A stretch of 64,000 nucleotides of DNA, from assembly GCF_030518235.1 (NCBI RefSeq), contig NZ_JAULSA010000010.1, positions 62,001-126,000 on the forward strand, read 5' to 3'. This document shows, in pieces, positions 36,482-46,086 of the stretch. Source of the DNA: Saccharibacillus sp. CPCC 101409. Lineage in GTDB: Bacteria > Bacillota > Bacilli > Paenibacillales > Paenibacillaceae. Made by a program: the position numbers and the translations under genes. The number at the start of each line of letters is the position of its first letter. The first letter of the stretch is position 1. Under the pieces are notes generated by a model. It was not told the origin of the DNA and made no database searches. It saw nothing but the letters and a program-made list of their open reading frames with translations.

Positions 36482-38923
36482 TTACAACACTTCTGCTTTT
36501 GCGTTGAAGCTTCTCGATTTGCCGTCAATGAATAAATCGGAGATGATGCGGAAACGGCCCGTCTGCCGAATATCCTGACAGGAAGCGCCGATCAACAATT
36601 CCATCTCGCCGGCTTCGATCTTCCACTTCATATCCTTGTCGAGAAACGCAAATTGGCTCGGATGCATGGTAAACGAAATTTTCTTCGTCTCGCCGGGTGC
36701 AAGCGCCACTCGAATAAATCCGACCAGATCCAGGTTCGGACGAACCATACTGGCATACAGGTCCCGAATGTAGAGCTGAACGACTTCTTCACCGATCCGA
36801 TCACCGGTATTCGTGACCTCGACGGTAACGGCCACGTTCCCGTCTGGTTTCACTTCCGCCCGCTCGATCTCGAAGGTCGAGTAGTCAAATGTCGTATATG
36901 ACAACCCATGTCCGAAATAATAGCGGGGTTCGCGTGGGCAATCCACATAGCTCGTAAAGGCCGTGTCCGTTCCCACATGATAGCTGGCTCCATTATCATG
37001 ATTATAGAAGAGCGGTGCCTGGCCGGCATTATAGGCAATGGTGACGGGCAGCCTTCCAGCCGGATTGTAGTCGCCGAACAGGACATCGGCAACGGCTTCC
37101 GCCCCGTATTGTCCGGGGCTCCAGACTTCTAGGATCGCATCGATATGCAGATCAGCCATATCGCTGGAAATCGGTCTTCCGTCGAAATGGACAGCCACGG
37201 TCGGCTTGTTTAACCCGGCGAGCTTGCGGATAAATGTCTCCTGACAGTCCGGAATCTGGATGTGGGTTGCATCGATGCCTTCGCCCGTTGTGCAGGCGGT
37301 TCCCCAACCGAACTTGCCGCCCAGTGTGAGAATGACGATATCCGCTTCTTCAGCAGCCTTCAGCGCCTCCTGGTGCATCGAAGTATCGCTGCCGGCATAA
37401 GCGTAACCATACGCATACGTGATCTCCGCCTGTGGATTCTCTGCTTGAATCTGCTGCAGCAGCGTCCGAATTTCCGGATAGAGCTGCTGCAGCCGCTGGT
37501 CTACAGCAGGATTCTCGATCTGGATCTTGCTGCCCGGATACGTATAATGGCCTCGGTCCATCGTGAATTCTTCTTTGTTCAAATTCGATATTTTCTCAAA
37601 ATCCACCCCGGCCATCGTATTGCCGACTCCGGACATAGCTTCTACCAAACTTGCGAATGAATAGCCTCCAAACAACGCCCGAATCGACTGGGCATGATGA
37701 CCGATGACCGCGATCTTCTGTTGCTTGCGCTTCAATGGAAGAACACCGTTATTTTTCAGCAGAACCAGCGATTGCCGCGCCGTATGAACCAGCAGCTTAT
37801 GCATTTTTTCGCCGCCGAATGATCCTTCCCCCGTATATTCAGGTTCCGGGAACGGCTGCTCAAACAAGCCCAATTCAAATTTGGCAATCAGAACATTCCG
37901 CACGGCGCGATCAAGTGCGCCAATGTCCGCGCTTCCGTTCCTGAAGCGAAGCATCAGCTCGTCGTTATAGCAGTCCTTCGCTGGTAGCTCCACGTCCATT
38001 CCGGCTTGAAGCGAGTGTTCACCGGTGTCCGTCTTGCTCTCGAACAGCCGATGCCGGGTGTGCTGCTCCGAGATCGAAGAGTAATCGGATACGACCACTC
38101 CGTCGAATCCCATTTCTTCGCGCAGCAGCGTAGTAAGAATCTCATACGAACCAGCTGCGATCTGACCGTCGATCGATCCGTAAGAATTCATGATAGACCG
38201 CATGTTTGTATCGGTAATGGCAGCCTGGAACGGCTTCGCATACACTTCTCTGAGGATTCTCGGCGGGACTGCTGTTGAAGCGGCATGAATGCCACCTTGA
38301 GTAGCATGGTAGCCGAGGAAATGCTTGGCGCAGGCCAGTACGCCTTTCTTCAGGTTGCCATCATGCTGTAATCCGGCAATATAAGCTGTTCCGATGGCCG
38401 ACACCAACGTCGGATCTTCACCATATGTTTCGCCCTGTCTGCCGAAACGCGGATCGCGCGCCACGTCCAGTACCGGAGCAAACGCATGGGTAGCCCCCGC
38501 TATCCGGGCCTGCCTGCCCACGATTTTGCCCAGTTCACGGATCAGTGCAGGATTCCAAGTAGAAGCCTGTCCGATGGCGGAAGGTAGACTTGCCGCTTCC
38601 GGCATCATGCCGCCTGTCAACGTCTCCATGTGGAAAATAGCCGGAATCTGGTGTTCGCTCAGTTTCATAATTTGCGTCTGAATCTGTATGACTTTGTTAA
38701 TCAGGGCTTCTTTGTTGTCAAGTTCACCGGCAAACAACATGGCAACCTCGCCTACACCATGCGGATAATTTTTTTCCAACAGCTCGAAACTGCCTTTCTC
38801 CGGCATGTACCCGACAATCTGCCCCATTTTTTCTTCCAGACTCATTCTTCTCAGCAGGTCGTCGGCGCGTTGTTCGGCCGAGAGCGAAGGATTCAGATAA
38901 TCGGCGCCCATCGCTTTACTCAT
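36482..38923 (-). CDS. Glycoside hydrolase family 3 enzyme
   Basis: The 813-aa enzyme has the GH3 barrel (GATHAFAPVLDVARDPRFGR), the nucleophile Asp in FDGVVVSDYSSI, the alpha/beta sandwich domain (VILTLGGKFGWG) and a C-terminal fibronectin-like domain (VTVEVTNTGDRIGEEVVQLY). Family members are beta-glucosidases or beta-xylosidases. No signal peptide is present, so it acts on imported oligosaccharides. ATG 38923 has GGAGG upstream that overlaps the end of the GH43 gene; longer frames are not supported. It overlaps the GH43 gene by eight bases, so the two are coupled. Confidence 0.92.
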   Translation of the reverse strand: MSKAMGADYLNPSLSAEQRADDLLRRMSLEEKMGQIVGYMPEKGSFELLEKNYPHGVGEVAMLFAGELDNKEALINKVIQIQTQIMKLSEHQIPAIFHMETLTGGMMPEAASLPSAIGQASTWNPALIRELGKIVGRQARIAGATHAFAPVLDVARDPRFGRQGETYGEDPTLVSAIGTAYIAGLQHDGNLKKGVLACAKHFLGYHATQGGIHAASTAVPPRILREVYAKPFQAAITDTNMRSIMNSYGSIDGQIAAGSYEILTTLLREEMGFDGVVVSDYSSISEQHTRHRLFESKTDTGEHSLQAGMDVELPAKDCYNDELMLRFRNGSADIGALDRAVRNVLIAKFELGLFEQPFPEPEYTGEGSFGGEKMHKLLVHTARQSLVLLKNNGVLPLKRKQQKIAVIGHHAQSIRALFGGYSFASLVEAMSGVGNTMAGVDFEKISNLNKEEFTMDRGHYTYPGSKIQIENPAVDQRLQQLYPEIRTLLQQIQAENPQAEITYAYGYAYAGSDTSMHQEALKAAEEADIVILTLGGKFGWGTACTTGEGIDATHIQIPDCQETFIRKLAGLNKPTVAVHFDGRPISSDMADLHIDAILEVWSPGQYGAEAVADVLFGDYNPAGRLPVTIAYNAGQAPLFYNHDNGASYHVGTDTAFTSYVDCPREPRYYFGHGLSYTTFDYSTFEIERAEVKPDGNVAVTVEVTNTGDRIGEEVVQLYIRDLYASMVRPNLDLVGFIRVALAPGETKKISFTMHPSQFAFLDKDMKWKIEAGEMELLIGASCQDIRQTGRFRIISDLFIDGKSRSFNAKAEVL

Positions 38924-39992
38924 AATCTTCAATCCTCCATTCTTCTCTCCAATCCAGATAAGCCAGCCTGCCATCGAAGCGAACCGGCAGCCATACATAA
39001 TCCGCAACGGAGGTATCGATATTCATGTCCATCGAGTAATGCGGTCGTTCCAAGGCAAAGTCAATGTCGGGATTAAACATCTTTCTGTAGATCTCCGCCG
39101 TTTCTGCATAACCTTTCCCGGTCGCATAATTCTCCCCCGCCAGCTCGGGCAAATTCGGTATCCATCTATCCGCCAGCGCAATATAGAGATCTTTCTTGAA
39201 CGGATGTTTGAATACGGAAGTGATTTGCGAATTGTAGGACGTTCTGGATGCATCATTTGGATGCGGATCGCCCAGTACCTCCCAAGGTCCATGGAAACTC
39301 TTGGCTACAGCGACCTCGGAAGGATTCGAGTGGTAGCCCGTCGTTCCCGAGGTAAAGAGATAATGCAGCCCTTTTCTGAAGAAATAAGCAGGGGCTTCAC
39401 GGACGTCTGGTGGCTGAAGCTGTGGAAAATGTGTGGAATAGTAGCCGGTAATATCCGTATAATCTGCCGTCAAATCCGCGCAGATCATCTCGCTATGCAC
39501 TCTTTCAAAGTAATAGTAAGCCTTGCCGTCCGCAGCCTCGACCAGATCGAAATCGCCCGCGCTCATATGAAGCGGACGAAGATCACTTTGGACCATCGTA
39601 TACGGCCCCAGAATGTCATCGGCCGTCAGAACGGTCGATTTCTGTGTGCCGTCCTTCTGCATCACCTTCAGCCAGCAGACGAACTTTTGCGTGTGGCGGT
39701 TGAAGAGAATATGCGGTCGGTCCATATACTGTGAAGGATGCAGCGGCGAGGCTTCATCCTCTTCATTTGGAGGAATGATCACGCCTTTATCTTCCCAATT
39801 GTATAAGTCAGTCGAAGCGTAGCATCTGACTCCCCAATGCCAGATTCCGTTTCCCGGCTTTGTCTTTTCTTTGTTCTCGCCATACCAGTAGAAGACTTCT
39901 CCAACGGCAATAACGGAGCCTCCATGTGCCTGAATCCGTTTGCCTTGTGTATCGAGCCATACCTGCCCGGGTTTGATCGAATGATAAGTCAT
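38916..39992 (-). CDS. Glycoside hydrolase family 43-like enzyme
   Basis: This 358-aa protein has the five-bladed propeller features of GH43: IQAHGGSVIAVGEVFYWYGEN, YMDRPHILFN with a catalytic-type acid, and SEMICADLTADYTD. The opening resembles exo-beta-1,3-galactanase-like members more than arabinanases or xylosidases, but subfamily is uncertain. It lacks a signal peptide and is the first glycosidase gene after the importer. Related sequence survives as a fragment at 43784-44266. AAGGAGG precedes the ATG. Confidence 0.85.
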   Translation of the reverse strand: MTYHSIKPGQVWLDTQGKRIQAHGGSVIAVGEVFYWYGENKEKTKPGNGIWHWGVRCYASTDLYNWEDKGVIIPPNEEDEASPLHPSQYMDRPHILFNRHTQKFVCWLKVMQKDGTQKSTVLTADDILGPYTMVQSDLRPLHMSAGDFDLVEAADGKAYYYFERVHSEMICADLTADYTDITGYYSTHFPQLQPPDVREAPAYFFRKGLHYLFTSGTTGYHSNPSEVAVAKSFHGPWEVLGDPHPNDASRTSYNSQITSVFKHPFKKDLYIALADRWIPNLPELAGENYATGKGYAETAEIYRKMFNPDIDFALERPHYSMDMNIDTSVADYVWLPVRFDGRLAYLDWREEWRIEDYE

Positions 39993-40035
39993 TTATATCC
40001 TCCTTGAATCGCTTAAATGTCCACCGCAATTCCTT

Positions 40036-40938
40036 CTACTCTTTGACTCCGCCCAGCGTGATTCCCTTGACGAAATAGCGTTGGAAGAACGGGTACAGCA
40101 CGAGAATCGGCAGGATCCCGATTGTGGCAATCGCCATTCTTATCGTGGTCGAAGGAAGCTCCGCTACATTGGCTCCGATGGCCTGCGCCTGTGAAGCATT
40201 TTGCAGAAGCACCTGAATATTCTCATTGATATTGTTCAAAATAATCTGGATGGTATATAAGCTGGCACCGTCGCGTCCGGACAGGTAGTACAGACCGTTC
40301 TGCCAGTCGTTCCAATAAGCCAGTCCTGTCATCAACCCAATCGTAGCGATAATCGGGAGGCTGAGCGGCATAATAATTCTGGCAAAAATCTTGAATTCGC
40401 TCGCACCGTCGATGGTAGCCGCTTCCTTAAGCGCTCCAGGAATGCTGTACGACATATAATTTTTTACCAGGATGACATTGAACGCGTTCATCAGCAGATT
40501 CGGAATCAGCAGCGCCCAGATCGTGTCTTTGAAGTCCAGGTAATGGACGTACATGTAATAAGTCGCCACCAGACCGCCGTTGAACAGCATGGTGAAGATC
40601 ATCAGAAAATTGACGACTTTCATGCCCGGAATATGATTCTGGGAGATCCCGTAGGCGAACAGCGCCGTGATCGATACACTGACAACGGTTCCTGCGAAAG
40701 TAACAATCAACGTCATTAGATAAGCCTTCCCGATGGTATCCCACTGCACTGCAATATACTTGTAGGCTTCAAGACTGAACTTCTGTGGAAAAAAAGAATA
40801 TCCATGTTCGGTGGCCCAGGATTCGGAAGTAAACGAAGAGATAATCAGCAGCAAAAATGGAAGAATCGCACACAATGCAATCAGACCGCAAAAAACGTGG
40901 GCGACAATTTGGGTAATTCTGGACTCGCTTGTCTTCAT
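40036..40938 (-). CDS. Carbohydrate ABC transporter permease, YtcP/LplC type
   Basis: The 300-aa product has about six spans, an EAA loop (KEAATIDGASEFKIFARIIMP) and the ending FVKGITLGGVKE. ATG 40938 is better placed behind GAGGGGG than ATG 40944, which abuts it. It is the second permease of the GH43/GH3 operon importer. Confidence 0.92.
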   Translation of the reverse strand: MKTSESRITQIVAHVFCGLIALCAILPFLLLIISSFTSESWATEHGYSFFPQKFSLEAYKYIAVQWDTIGKAYLMTLIVTFAGTVVSVSITALFAYGISQNHIPGMKVVNFLMIFTMLFNGGLVATYYMYVHYLDFKDTIWALLIPNLLMNAFNVILVKNYMSYSIPGALKEAATIDGASEFKIFARIIMPLSLPIIATIGLMTGLAYWNDWQNGLYYLSGRDGASLYTIQIILNNINENIQVLLQNASQAQAIGANVAELPSTTIRMAIATIGILPILVLYPFFQRYFVKGITLGGVKE

Positions 40939-40950
40939 CTCCATCCCCCT

Positions 40951-41901
40951 CTAAAACAGCGCGTTTTCCCGGTTGTATTTTTTGATAAAGAAATTCGCAG
41001 CCAGGATCAACACAAAGCCCACAATCGATTGATAGAAGCTGGCAGCACTGGACATGCCGTAATCGCTGTTGCGCAGCAGTGCTTGATACACGTAAACATC
41101 CAGTGTTCGCGTAACCGAATACAGCGCTCCGCTATTCTGCGGCATCTGATAAAACAAACCAAAGTCCGAGCGAAAGACTTGTCCAACAGCCAGAATGAAC
41201 AGCGTGATAAAGGTAGGCTTCAACAGAGGGAGCGTAATATGGCGGATCTGCTTCCACTTGCTGGCCCCATCGATCGTCGCTGCTTCGTAATAATCCTGAT
41301 TGATTCCGACGATACTCGCCAGGTAGATGATCATGCTGTAACCGATACCTTTCCAGGTATTGACAAGAATCAGAATCAGCGGCCAATACGTCTTATCCAT
41401 ATACCAGTTAATCGACTCTTTGCCCAGCGGCTGCAGAATGGAATTGTTAATCAGTCCCGTTTCCGAAGACAAGAAGGCATAACCGAGATAGCTTACAACG
41501 ACCCAACTCATCAGAAACGGCAGCAGGGTCAGGCTCTGGTAGGCTTTTGAAGCAAACTTGCTGCGAATCTCGTTGATCAACACGGCCAGCGTAATCGCCG
41601 AAACCGTTCCGATCACGAAGAAAGCAACATTGTACAGAATCGTATTTCTTGTGATAACCCAGGCGTCATTTGTTGCAAAGAGAAACTTGAAATTATCCAA
41701 TCCGTTCCATGGACTGCCGAAGATGCCTTCAGAGAAATTCAGCTTTTTGAAAGCGATAATCACACCGAACATCGGGATATAGTTATTGATCAAAAGGTAA
41801 AGAAGTCCCGGCAGAATCATGAGATATACCGGAAAATATCTTTTCCAACGGTTTTTCTTCTTTTCACGAGCGCTCGCTCGTTTGACTTCAATTGCCGTCA
41901 T
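40951..41901 (-). CDS. Carbohydrate ABC transporter permease, YteP/LplB type
   Basis: This 316-aa permease has a Lys/Arg-rich N-terminus, about six spans and an EAA loop (YEAATIDGASKWKQIRHITL). AAAGGAG before ATG 41901 decides the start against the longer frame. It lies 12 bases from the next permease gene, with which it forms the channel. Confidence 0.92.
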   Translation of the reverse strand: MTAIEVKRASAREKKKNRWKRYFPVYLMILPGLLYLLINNYIPMFGVIIAFKKLNFSEGIFGSPWNGLDNFKFLFATNDAWVITRNTILYNVAFFVIGTVSAITLAVLINEIRSKFASKAYQSLTLLPFLMSWVVVSYLGYAFLSSETGLINNSILQPLGKESINWYMDKTYWPLILILVNTWKGIGYSMIIYLASIVGINQDYYEAATIDGASKWKQIRHITLPLLKPTFITLFILAVGQVFRSDFGLFYQMPQNSGALYSVTRTLDVYVYQALLRNSDYGMSSAASFYQSIVGFVLILAANFFIKKYNRENALF

Positions 41902-41973
41902 GTGAAGCTCCTTTCCTGACAAGCGGTCAGGCTGCCGATTAGCAGCCCGCCACCTGTGCGGACGATTCGCAAT

Positions 41974-43503
41974 CTATTTCCCGTTGCTCTGTTTCCATTC
42001 GTCCAACTGCTTCTGATTTTCCTGAATGATCTTATCGATTCCGGCGGATTTCAACGCATTCAGGAATTCCGGCAGTGACTTGCTCGGTTCAAGCGCCCCA
42101 CTGTTGAAGGCCGGTGTATACTGCTCGATGACTGTAGAAACGGCTGCAATCTCCGAAGATACCGACGCCTGCTTGAAGCTGTAGCCCAATGCCGGCGAGT
42201 ATCTCGATTGAGGGATATTATCGTCGTCTTCTTTCAGAACTTTGTTTTTGTTGATCGGTTCTGGCGATACAACGGGCCATTGAAGCCGATTGCCATAAAT
42301 GCCGTATCCCTGATAATAAGGGAGCTTGGATGTATCCGGGTCCATAAATTCAATTGAAGTCCCTTCATCCGTCTGCTCCAATACTTTGTAGGACTTTCCT
42401 TCCAGACCGAATTGCAGCAGCCAGGCAGCATCTTTATTTTTGTAAATGTAGTTCAGCACTTCCATGGCTTTCTCGGGATGCTGGGACGAACTTGTAATAT
42501 TCCACATGATGCCCTGACCGCCATTATTGGATACATAAGGCTCGATCATCGGAATCCCGGTGAATTCAATGCCGGATGCGGCACTCTTTGAGCTGGCCGA
42601 CAGTCGATCGTTCCAGTAGAACATACCCAGATATTTCTTCGTTGCAAGCAGCGAATCGGGTGATTGCTTGGTGATGGCTGCATCGGAAGAAATGTAGCCC
42701 TTTTTCGCCCAGTCATACATTTTATTCACATATGTCGCATATTCGTCCGTAGCGAACAGATTGCTTACCGTCGTATCGTCGAATCCACGATTCAGCATCA
42801 GTACGCCTGCGGCAAGCGAACCCGTTACCTTGTCATATTCGATATAGGAGTTGTTCAGCGGGTCCTGAGTCGTATTCCATGGAATCGTGGTATAAAAGTC
42901 TTTGCCTTCGCCGGCTTTTACTTTGGCGAAAATCTCGTCCAGATCATCCATCGTATACTTTTTCTCGGGATCGATCGTGATATTGTATTTTTGCAGAAGG
43001 TCCGTTCGAGCCAGATAGCCGTAAGTATTGCCTTTGATATAGACCGGTGGGACGCCGTAAGTTTTGGAGTCGTATTTGGCTCCATCCAACAGGACCCCTG
43101 CCTGTTCCTTAATGTCCTTGCCCTGCTGCTCCAGCAGATCGTCGAGAGGCACGATCATCCCGCTGTCAACCGAAGGTCCCAGACTTGTAAAAGCGGTAAG
43201 CATGATATCCAGCGGTTCGCCCGAAGCAACGGCGAGAGAAGCTTTTTTCGTGGACTCGCTCAATCCGACAGGCTCGAATTTCACACGCGCCCCGACATCC
43301 TTTTCCAACATTGCGTTGAACGCATCTTCAACCTCTTGGAACCCCGACCCCAAATTTCCCGGCGTCGGATACTGCCAAACGATTGTCGGAATTTCTTCCG
43401 CCGTACTTCCTTCCTGAGCGCCCTTGCTGTCTTTGGCATTGTTTGAACATGCAGTTAATGCGGACAAAGCAGCAACCAATACCAGTGCAATCGCTTTTTT
43501 CAT
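41974..43503 (-). CDS. Extracellular sugar-binding lipoprotein of ABC importer
   Basis: This 509-aa lipoprotein (Cys19 in LTACSNN) has the large binding-protein fold of Paenibacillaceae importers (IVWQYPTPGNLGSGFQEVED; DIMLTAFTSLGPSVDSG; MFYWNDRLSASSKS). It is the first gene of the operon that continues through two permeases, GH43, GH3, the sensor genes and GH78. AAAGGGGA precedes the ATG. Its ligand is expected to be an oligosaccharide that those glycosidases split. Confidence 0.92.
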   Translation of the reverse strand: MKKAIALVLVAALSALTACSNNAKDSKGAQEGSTAEEIPTIVWQYPTPGNLGSGFQEVEDAFNAMLEKDVGARVKFEPVGLSESTKKASLAVASGEPLDIMLTAFTSLGPSVDSGMIVPLDDLLEQQGKDIKEQAGVLLDGAKYDSKTYGVPPVYIKGNTYGYLARTDLLQKYNITIDPEKKYTMDDLDEIFAKVKAGEGKDFYTTIPWNTTQDPLNNSYIEYDKVTGSLAAGVLMLNRGFDDTTVSNLFATDEYATYVNKMYDWAKKGYISSDAAITKQSPDSLLATKKYLGMFYWNDRLSASSKSAASGIEFTGIPMIEPYVSNNGGQGIMWNITSSSQHPEKAMEVLNYIYKNKDAAWLLQFGLEGKSYKVLEQTDEGTSIEFMDPDTSKLPYYQGYGIYGNRLQWPVVSPEPINKNKVLKEDDDNIPQSRYSPALGYSFKQASVSSEIAAVSTVIEQYTPAFNSGALEPSKSLPEFLNALKSAGIDKIIQENQKQLDEWKQSNGK

Positions 43504-43568
43504 GTTTGCTTTCCCCTTTGTTCTGGTTTAAGTCGGTTTTCTCTCTCTCCTACCTGGTGAATATGGAA

Positions 43569-43582
43569 TGCGCGCGCTTTCA
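43569..43582 (-). promoter_or_regulatory. cre-like site (CcpA)
   Basis: On the minus strand, TGAAAGCGCGCGCA matches TGWAARCGYTTNCA at 12 of 14 positions. It lies just downstream of a -10-like TATAAT (43589-43594), a typical roadblock or repression position for the glycan operon. Confidence 0.45.
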
Positions 43583-43588
43583 TTTGCA

Positions 43589-43647
43589 ATTATATAAAGA
43601 GTGGACTGAACAATATATTTGGAAAAACTACGATTAGTTTAGTTTTT
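43589..43647 (-). promoter_or_regulatory. Promoter region of the glycan operon with an inverted repeat
   Basis: A TATAAT lies at 43589-43594 with a poor -35, as expected for an activated promoter. Upstream, AAAAACTA (43623-43630) and TAGTTTTT (43640-43647) form a perfect inverted repeat with a 9-base spacer and could be the YesN binding site. This is inference. Confidence 0.4.
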
Positions 43648-43692
43648 AATTGGTAGCGCACAAAATATTTCTTTTTAGCATGATACATAATA

Positions 43693-43737
43693 AAAAAAGT
43701 TCTCTCCAAAAAGATTAATTTTGGAGAGAACTTTTTT
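43693..43737. terminator. Bidirectional terminator
   Basis: AAAAAAGTTCTCTCCAAAA and its exact complement form a perfect 19-bp stem with a 7-base loop and A/T runs on both sides. It separates the GH43 remnant from the glycan operon. Confidence 0.92.
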
Positions 43738-43783
43738 ATCAAAATAATATATACTTAAAGAGTTAAAAATCATATTTTTTTGT

Positions 43784-44266
43784 TTAGCATTCAAATAAAA
43801 AGGAAAGTCCATTTCCTTGCGGAGTGAATCTGGCGTAAAAATTTAATACGGGATGACTGAAGTCGAATTCAATTGGTAGAAATACATAACTGGAATCATT
43901 ATATTCATGACTGTTCCAGCGGTCGGAAATATACAGAAATTGTTCTTCCGAGCACTTTAACACAAACGCCGGTTGCGTGTTATAAGTAGTAGCATCACCA
44001 AAGTCTTCCAACATGCTCCATTTCCCTTCTATTGCATCGGCCGAAGCAAACTTGCATTGGTTAGGCTCCCAACCAGTACAAAAAGACGAGAGCATATAAT
44101 ATTTATTTTTTCGCTTGAACACAACTGGCGCTTCGCGATATTCACCCTGCCAAAGCTTATGGATGAGACGCTCGACATTCAGATAATCGTCGGTCAAACG
44201 GTAGACATGCAGGTCAGCGTTGTCGCGTGCCGCTGAAATGAAGTAAGCCGTTAATAAAATCTGCAG
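43784..44266 (-). pseudogene. C-terminal fragment of a GH43 gene
   Basis: The frame reads AYFISAARDNADLHVYRL, REAPVVFKRKNKYYMLSSF, then SDRWNSHEY and YVFLPIEF, matching the second half of GH43 galactanase-like proteins (about 160 residues where 320 or more are expected). The N-terminal blades with the first catalytic residues are missing. The open part continues to 44266 without a start; the first ATG in frame is at 44197. An SD plus ATG at about 44270 is out of frame, as if a deletion removed the front half. It is likely non-functional. Confidence 0.65.
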
Positions 44267-44592
44267 TCATGTCGATCTCCCTTCTCCTACAAAATAAACC
44301 TAATCTTCAATCTTCGCTTGAGCCCCTTGTTATCAGAATCCAGTCTTAGGAATCTCCTCCGATTTTTGATCGAATGGCGCGATGACCCGTTTTCGGACGG
44401 CATACATGCGCTGGTGCGCCGTTTGTACAGCTCCAACGAATTCGGCATATAGCGTCCGTCTTCGGCTCAAGTGGCGAGAGAATTTTTGAGTCTGCTTATG
44501 CTCTGGTGCAGGTTGATGAAATTCAATTTTGCATATTCAAAAGCCGTTCCGACAGAAGAATACCTCTTCCGTCGAAACCGACTTTTACCATT
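44267..44592 (-). other. Decayed coding-like sequence
   Basis: There is no intact gene. One minus-strand frame reads as protein-like sequence (ending ...VIAPFDQKSEEIPKTGF) but contains a stop inside and no start. It may be the remnant of another gene lost together with the GH43 front half. The family is not recognised. Confidence 0.35.
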
Positions 44593-46086
44593 CTATCTCC
44601 ACTGAACTGCGATTTCCCTTGTATATTCGCCTATAAGCAGGTGACGTGCCTCCGATGTGAGCACTTCGTCTCCCAGTGTCACGTTCTCGAACGCGACGTC
44701 TTCCACCATTCGGTCCTCGTCGTAACCGGAGATATGCGACGGGTTCGGGCAGGCCGCATCGAAGCGAATGTTGCGAAACAGAACCCGCTCGATCCTTCTG
44801 CCGGGAGCCGGGTTGTATTTCTCGTTCTTCAGCACCCGGATGTTGAACGGTTCACCCAGCTCGAACGTCTCGACGCGAATGTCTTCAAACACGACGTCCC
44901 GTACAATATTATGGTCGCCCGCATTGATCGCCATACAGCCCCAATAATCCGGCTGTGGCTCGTGGTGTTCCAGTATATCCAGCTTGCCAAAATGCAGCCG
45001 TTCGATGACAGTGCCCGCTCCTGCGTGATCGCCATGGGTGCCGATATTGATTGGATGGGCAACATCCGCCCACAGAATTGTCCCGCGTACGCTAATATCC
45101 CGCGCATCGCCGCAGAATTCACCGCGTGACGCATACACCGCAATGCAGTCGTCCGAGGTACGCAGAAATCCGCCTTCGATCGTCACGTCCCGGCAGGCCA
45201 TCATATCGATGCCGTCGCACCAGCCACGCGAACTGAACGTTTTCAGATTGGAGATACGGATGCGCTCTGACTGACCAAGCAGCACGCTGTAATGTGGCGG
45301 ATCGATCATGGCAATCCCTTCGATGACGATGTCCGAAGAGTAACGCACATCGACGCCGCGATAATACGTGTTTTTGGCAAAAGACGACAGATCCAGAACA
45401 CCGCGTCCGCGAATCTCCACGCCGCGCACCTTGTCGCAGACCAGACCGCCGCACAGCACGGCACCACCCGCCAGATATACCGATGTATGCGAGGGAAGAT
45501 ACAGCCGATCGTCTTCCAGAAGATGCACGCCCGGCTCGAACCGGACGATGCGGCGCTGTTCTGCCGTTCTTGCCTTGCCGGTGTCCGCATCCGTTCTGCT
45601 TCCGTTATCCAGCCGCTGCCGAATATCCGCTCCCCGATGTAATCCCGGCCGCAGCGTCAGCACGCCGTCGCCATCCGGTTCCGGCGCGTTCTCTTCCGCC
45701 GGATTGGCGAAAATATGCAGATTGCGGAACCGCTCGCCGTTGACTTCGAGCGAGAGCAATCGCGGCCCGTCCAGCTTGAGCCGGAGCGCTACTTCGTCTT
45801 CTTGATCGTCGCAGCGCAGCCCTGCCGACAGTGGACGGACTACGGTATCCGTCACCGCTCCGAGCCGATGTTCGATCTCAAGCTCGACCGGACCGCCGCA
45901 GCTGAAAGTAACCATCGAAGCGTAACGAACATCGTGCATGTCAACGGCAGCCCGATACACGAACAGCTGCTGCCATTCCGCTCCCGGCTCCCGGACACGG
46001 ACTGTATAATCCGGGCTTTCTTCCAGGCCTTCGGGTATCGGGTAGACGGCAAGTGTGCTTACTTGACCGTATTCGCCTCCGCTCAT
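44593..46086 (-). CDS. GH28-like polygalacturonase family protein
   Basis: The 497-aa protein has an N-terminal beta domain and a right-handed beta-helix with GH28 motifs: GGFLRTSDDCIAVYAS (paired catalytic Asp) and INIGTHGDHAG (His and Gly of the active site), plus GRGVLDLSSFAKN. No signal peptide is present. GH28 enzymes hydrolyse galacturonan or rhamnogalacturonan; cytoplasmic members trim imported oligomers. Its ATG overlaps the stop of the binding-protein gene (ATGA), so it belongs to that operon. Confidence 0.85.
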   Translation of the reverse strand: MSGGEYGQVSTLAVYPIPEGLEESPDYTVRVREPGAEWQQLFVYRAAVDMHDVRYASMVTFSCGGPVELEIEHRLGAVTDTVVRPLSAGLRCDDQEDEVALRLKLDGPRLLSLEVNGERFRNLHIFANPAEENAPEPDGDGVLTLRPGLHRGADIRQRLDNGSRTDADTGKARTAEQRRIVRFEPGVHLLEDDRLYLPSHTSVYLAGGAVLCGGLVCDKVRGVEIRGRGVLDLSSFAKNTYYRGVDVRYSSDIVIEGIAMIDPPHYSVLLGQSERIRISNLKTFSSRGWCDGIDMMACRDVTIEGGFLRTSDDCIAVYASRGEFCGDARDISVRGTILWADVAHPINIGTHGDHAGAGTVIERLHFGKLDILEHHEPQPDYWGCMAINAGDHNIVRDVVFEDIRVETFELGEPFNIRVLKNEKYNPAPGRRIERVLFRNIRFDAACPNPSHISGYDEDRMVEDVAFENVTLGDEVLTSEARHLLIGEYTREIAVQWR

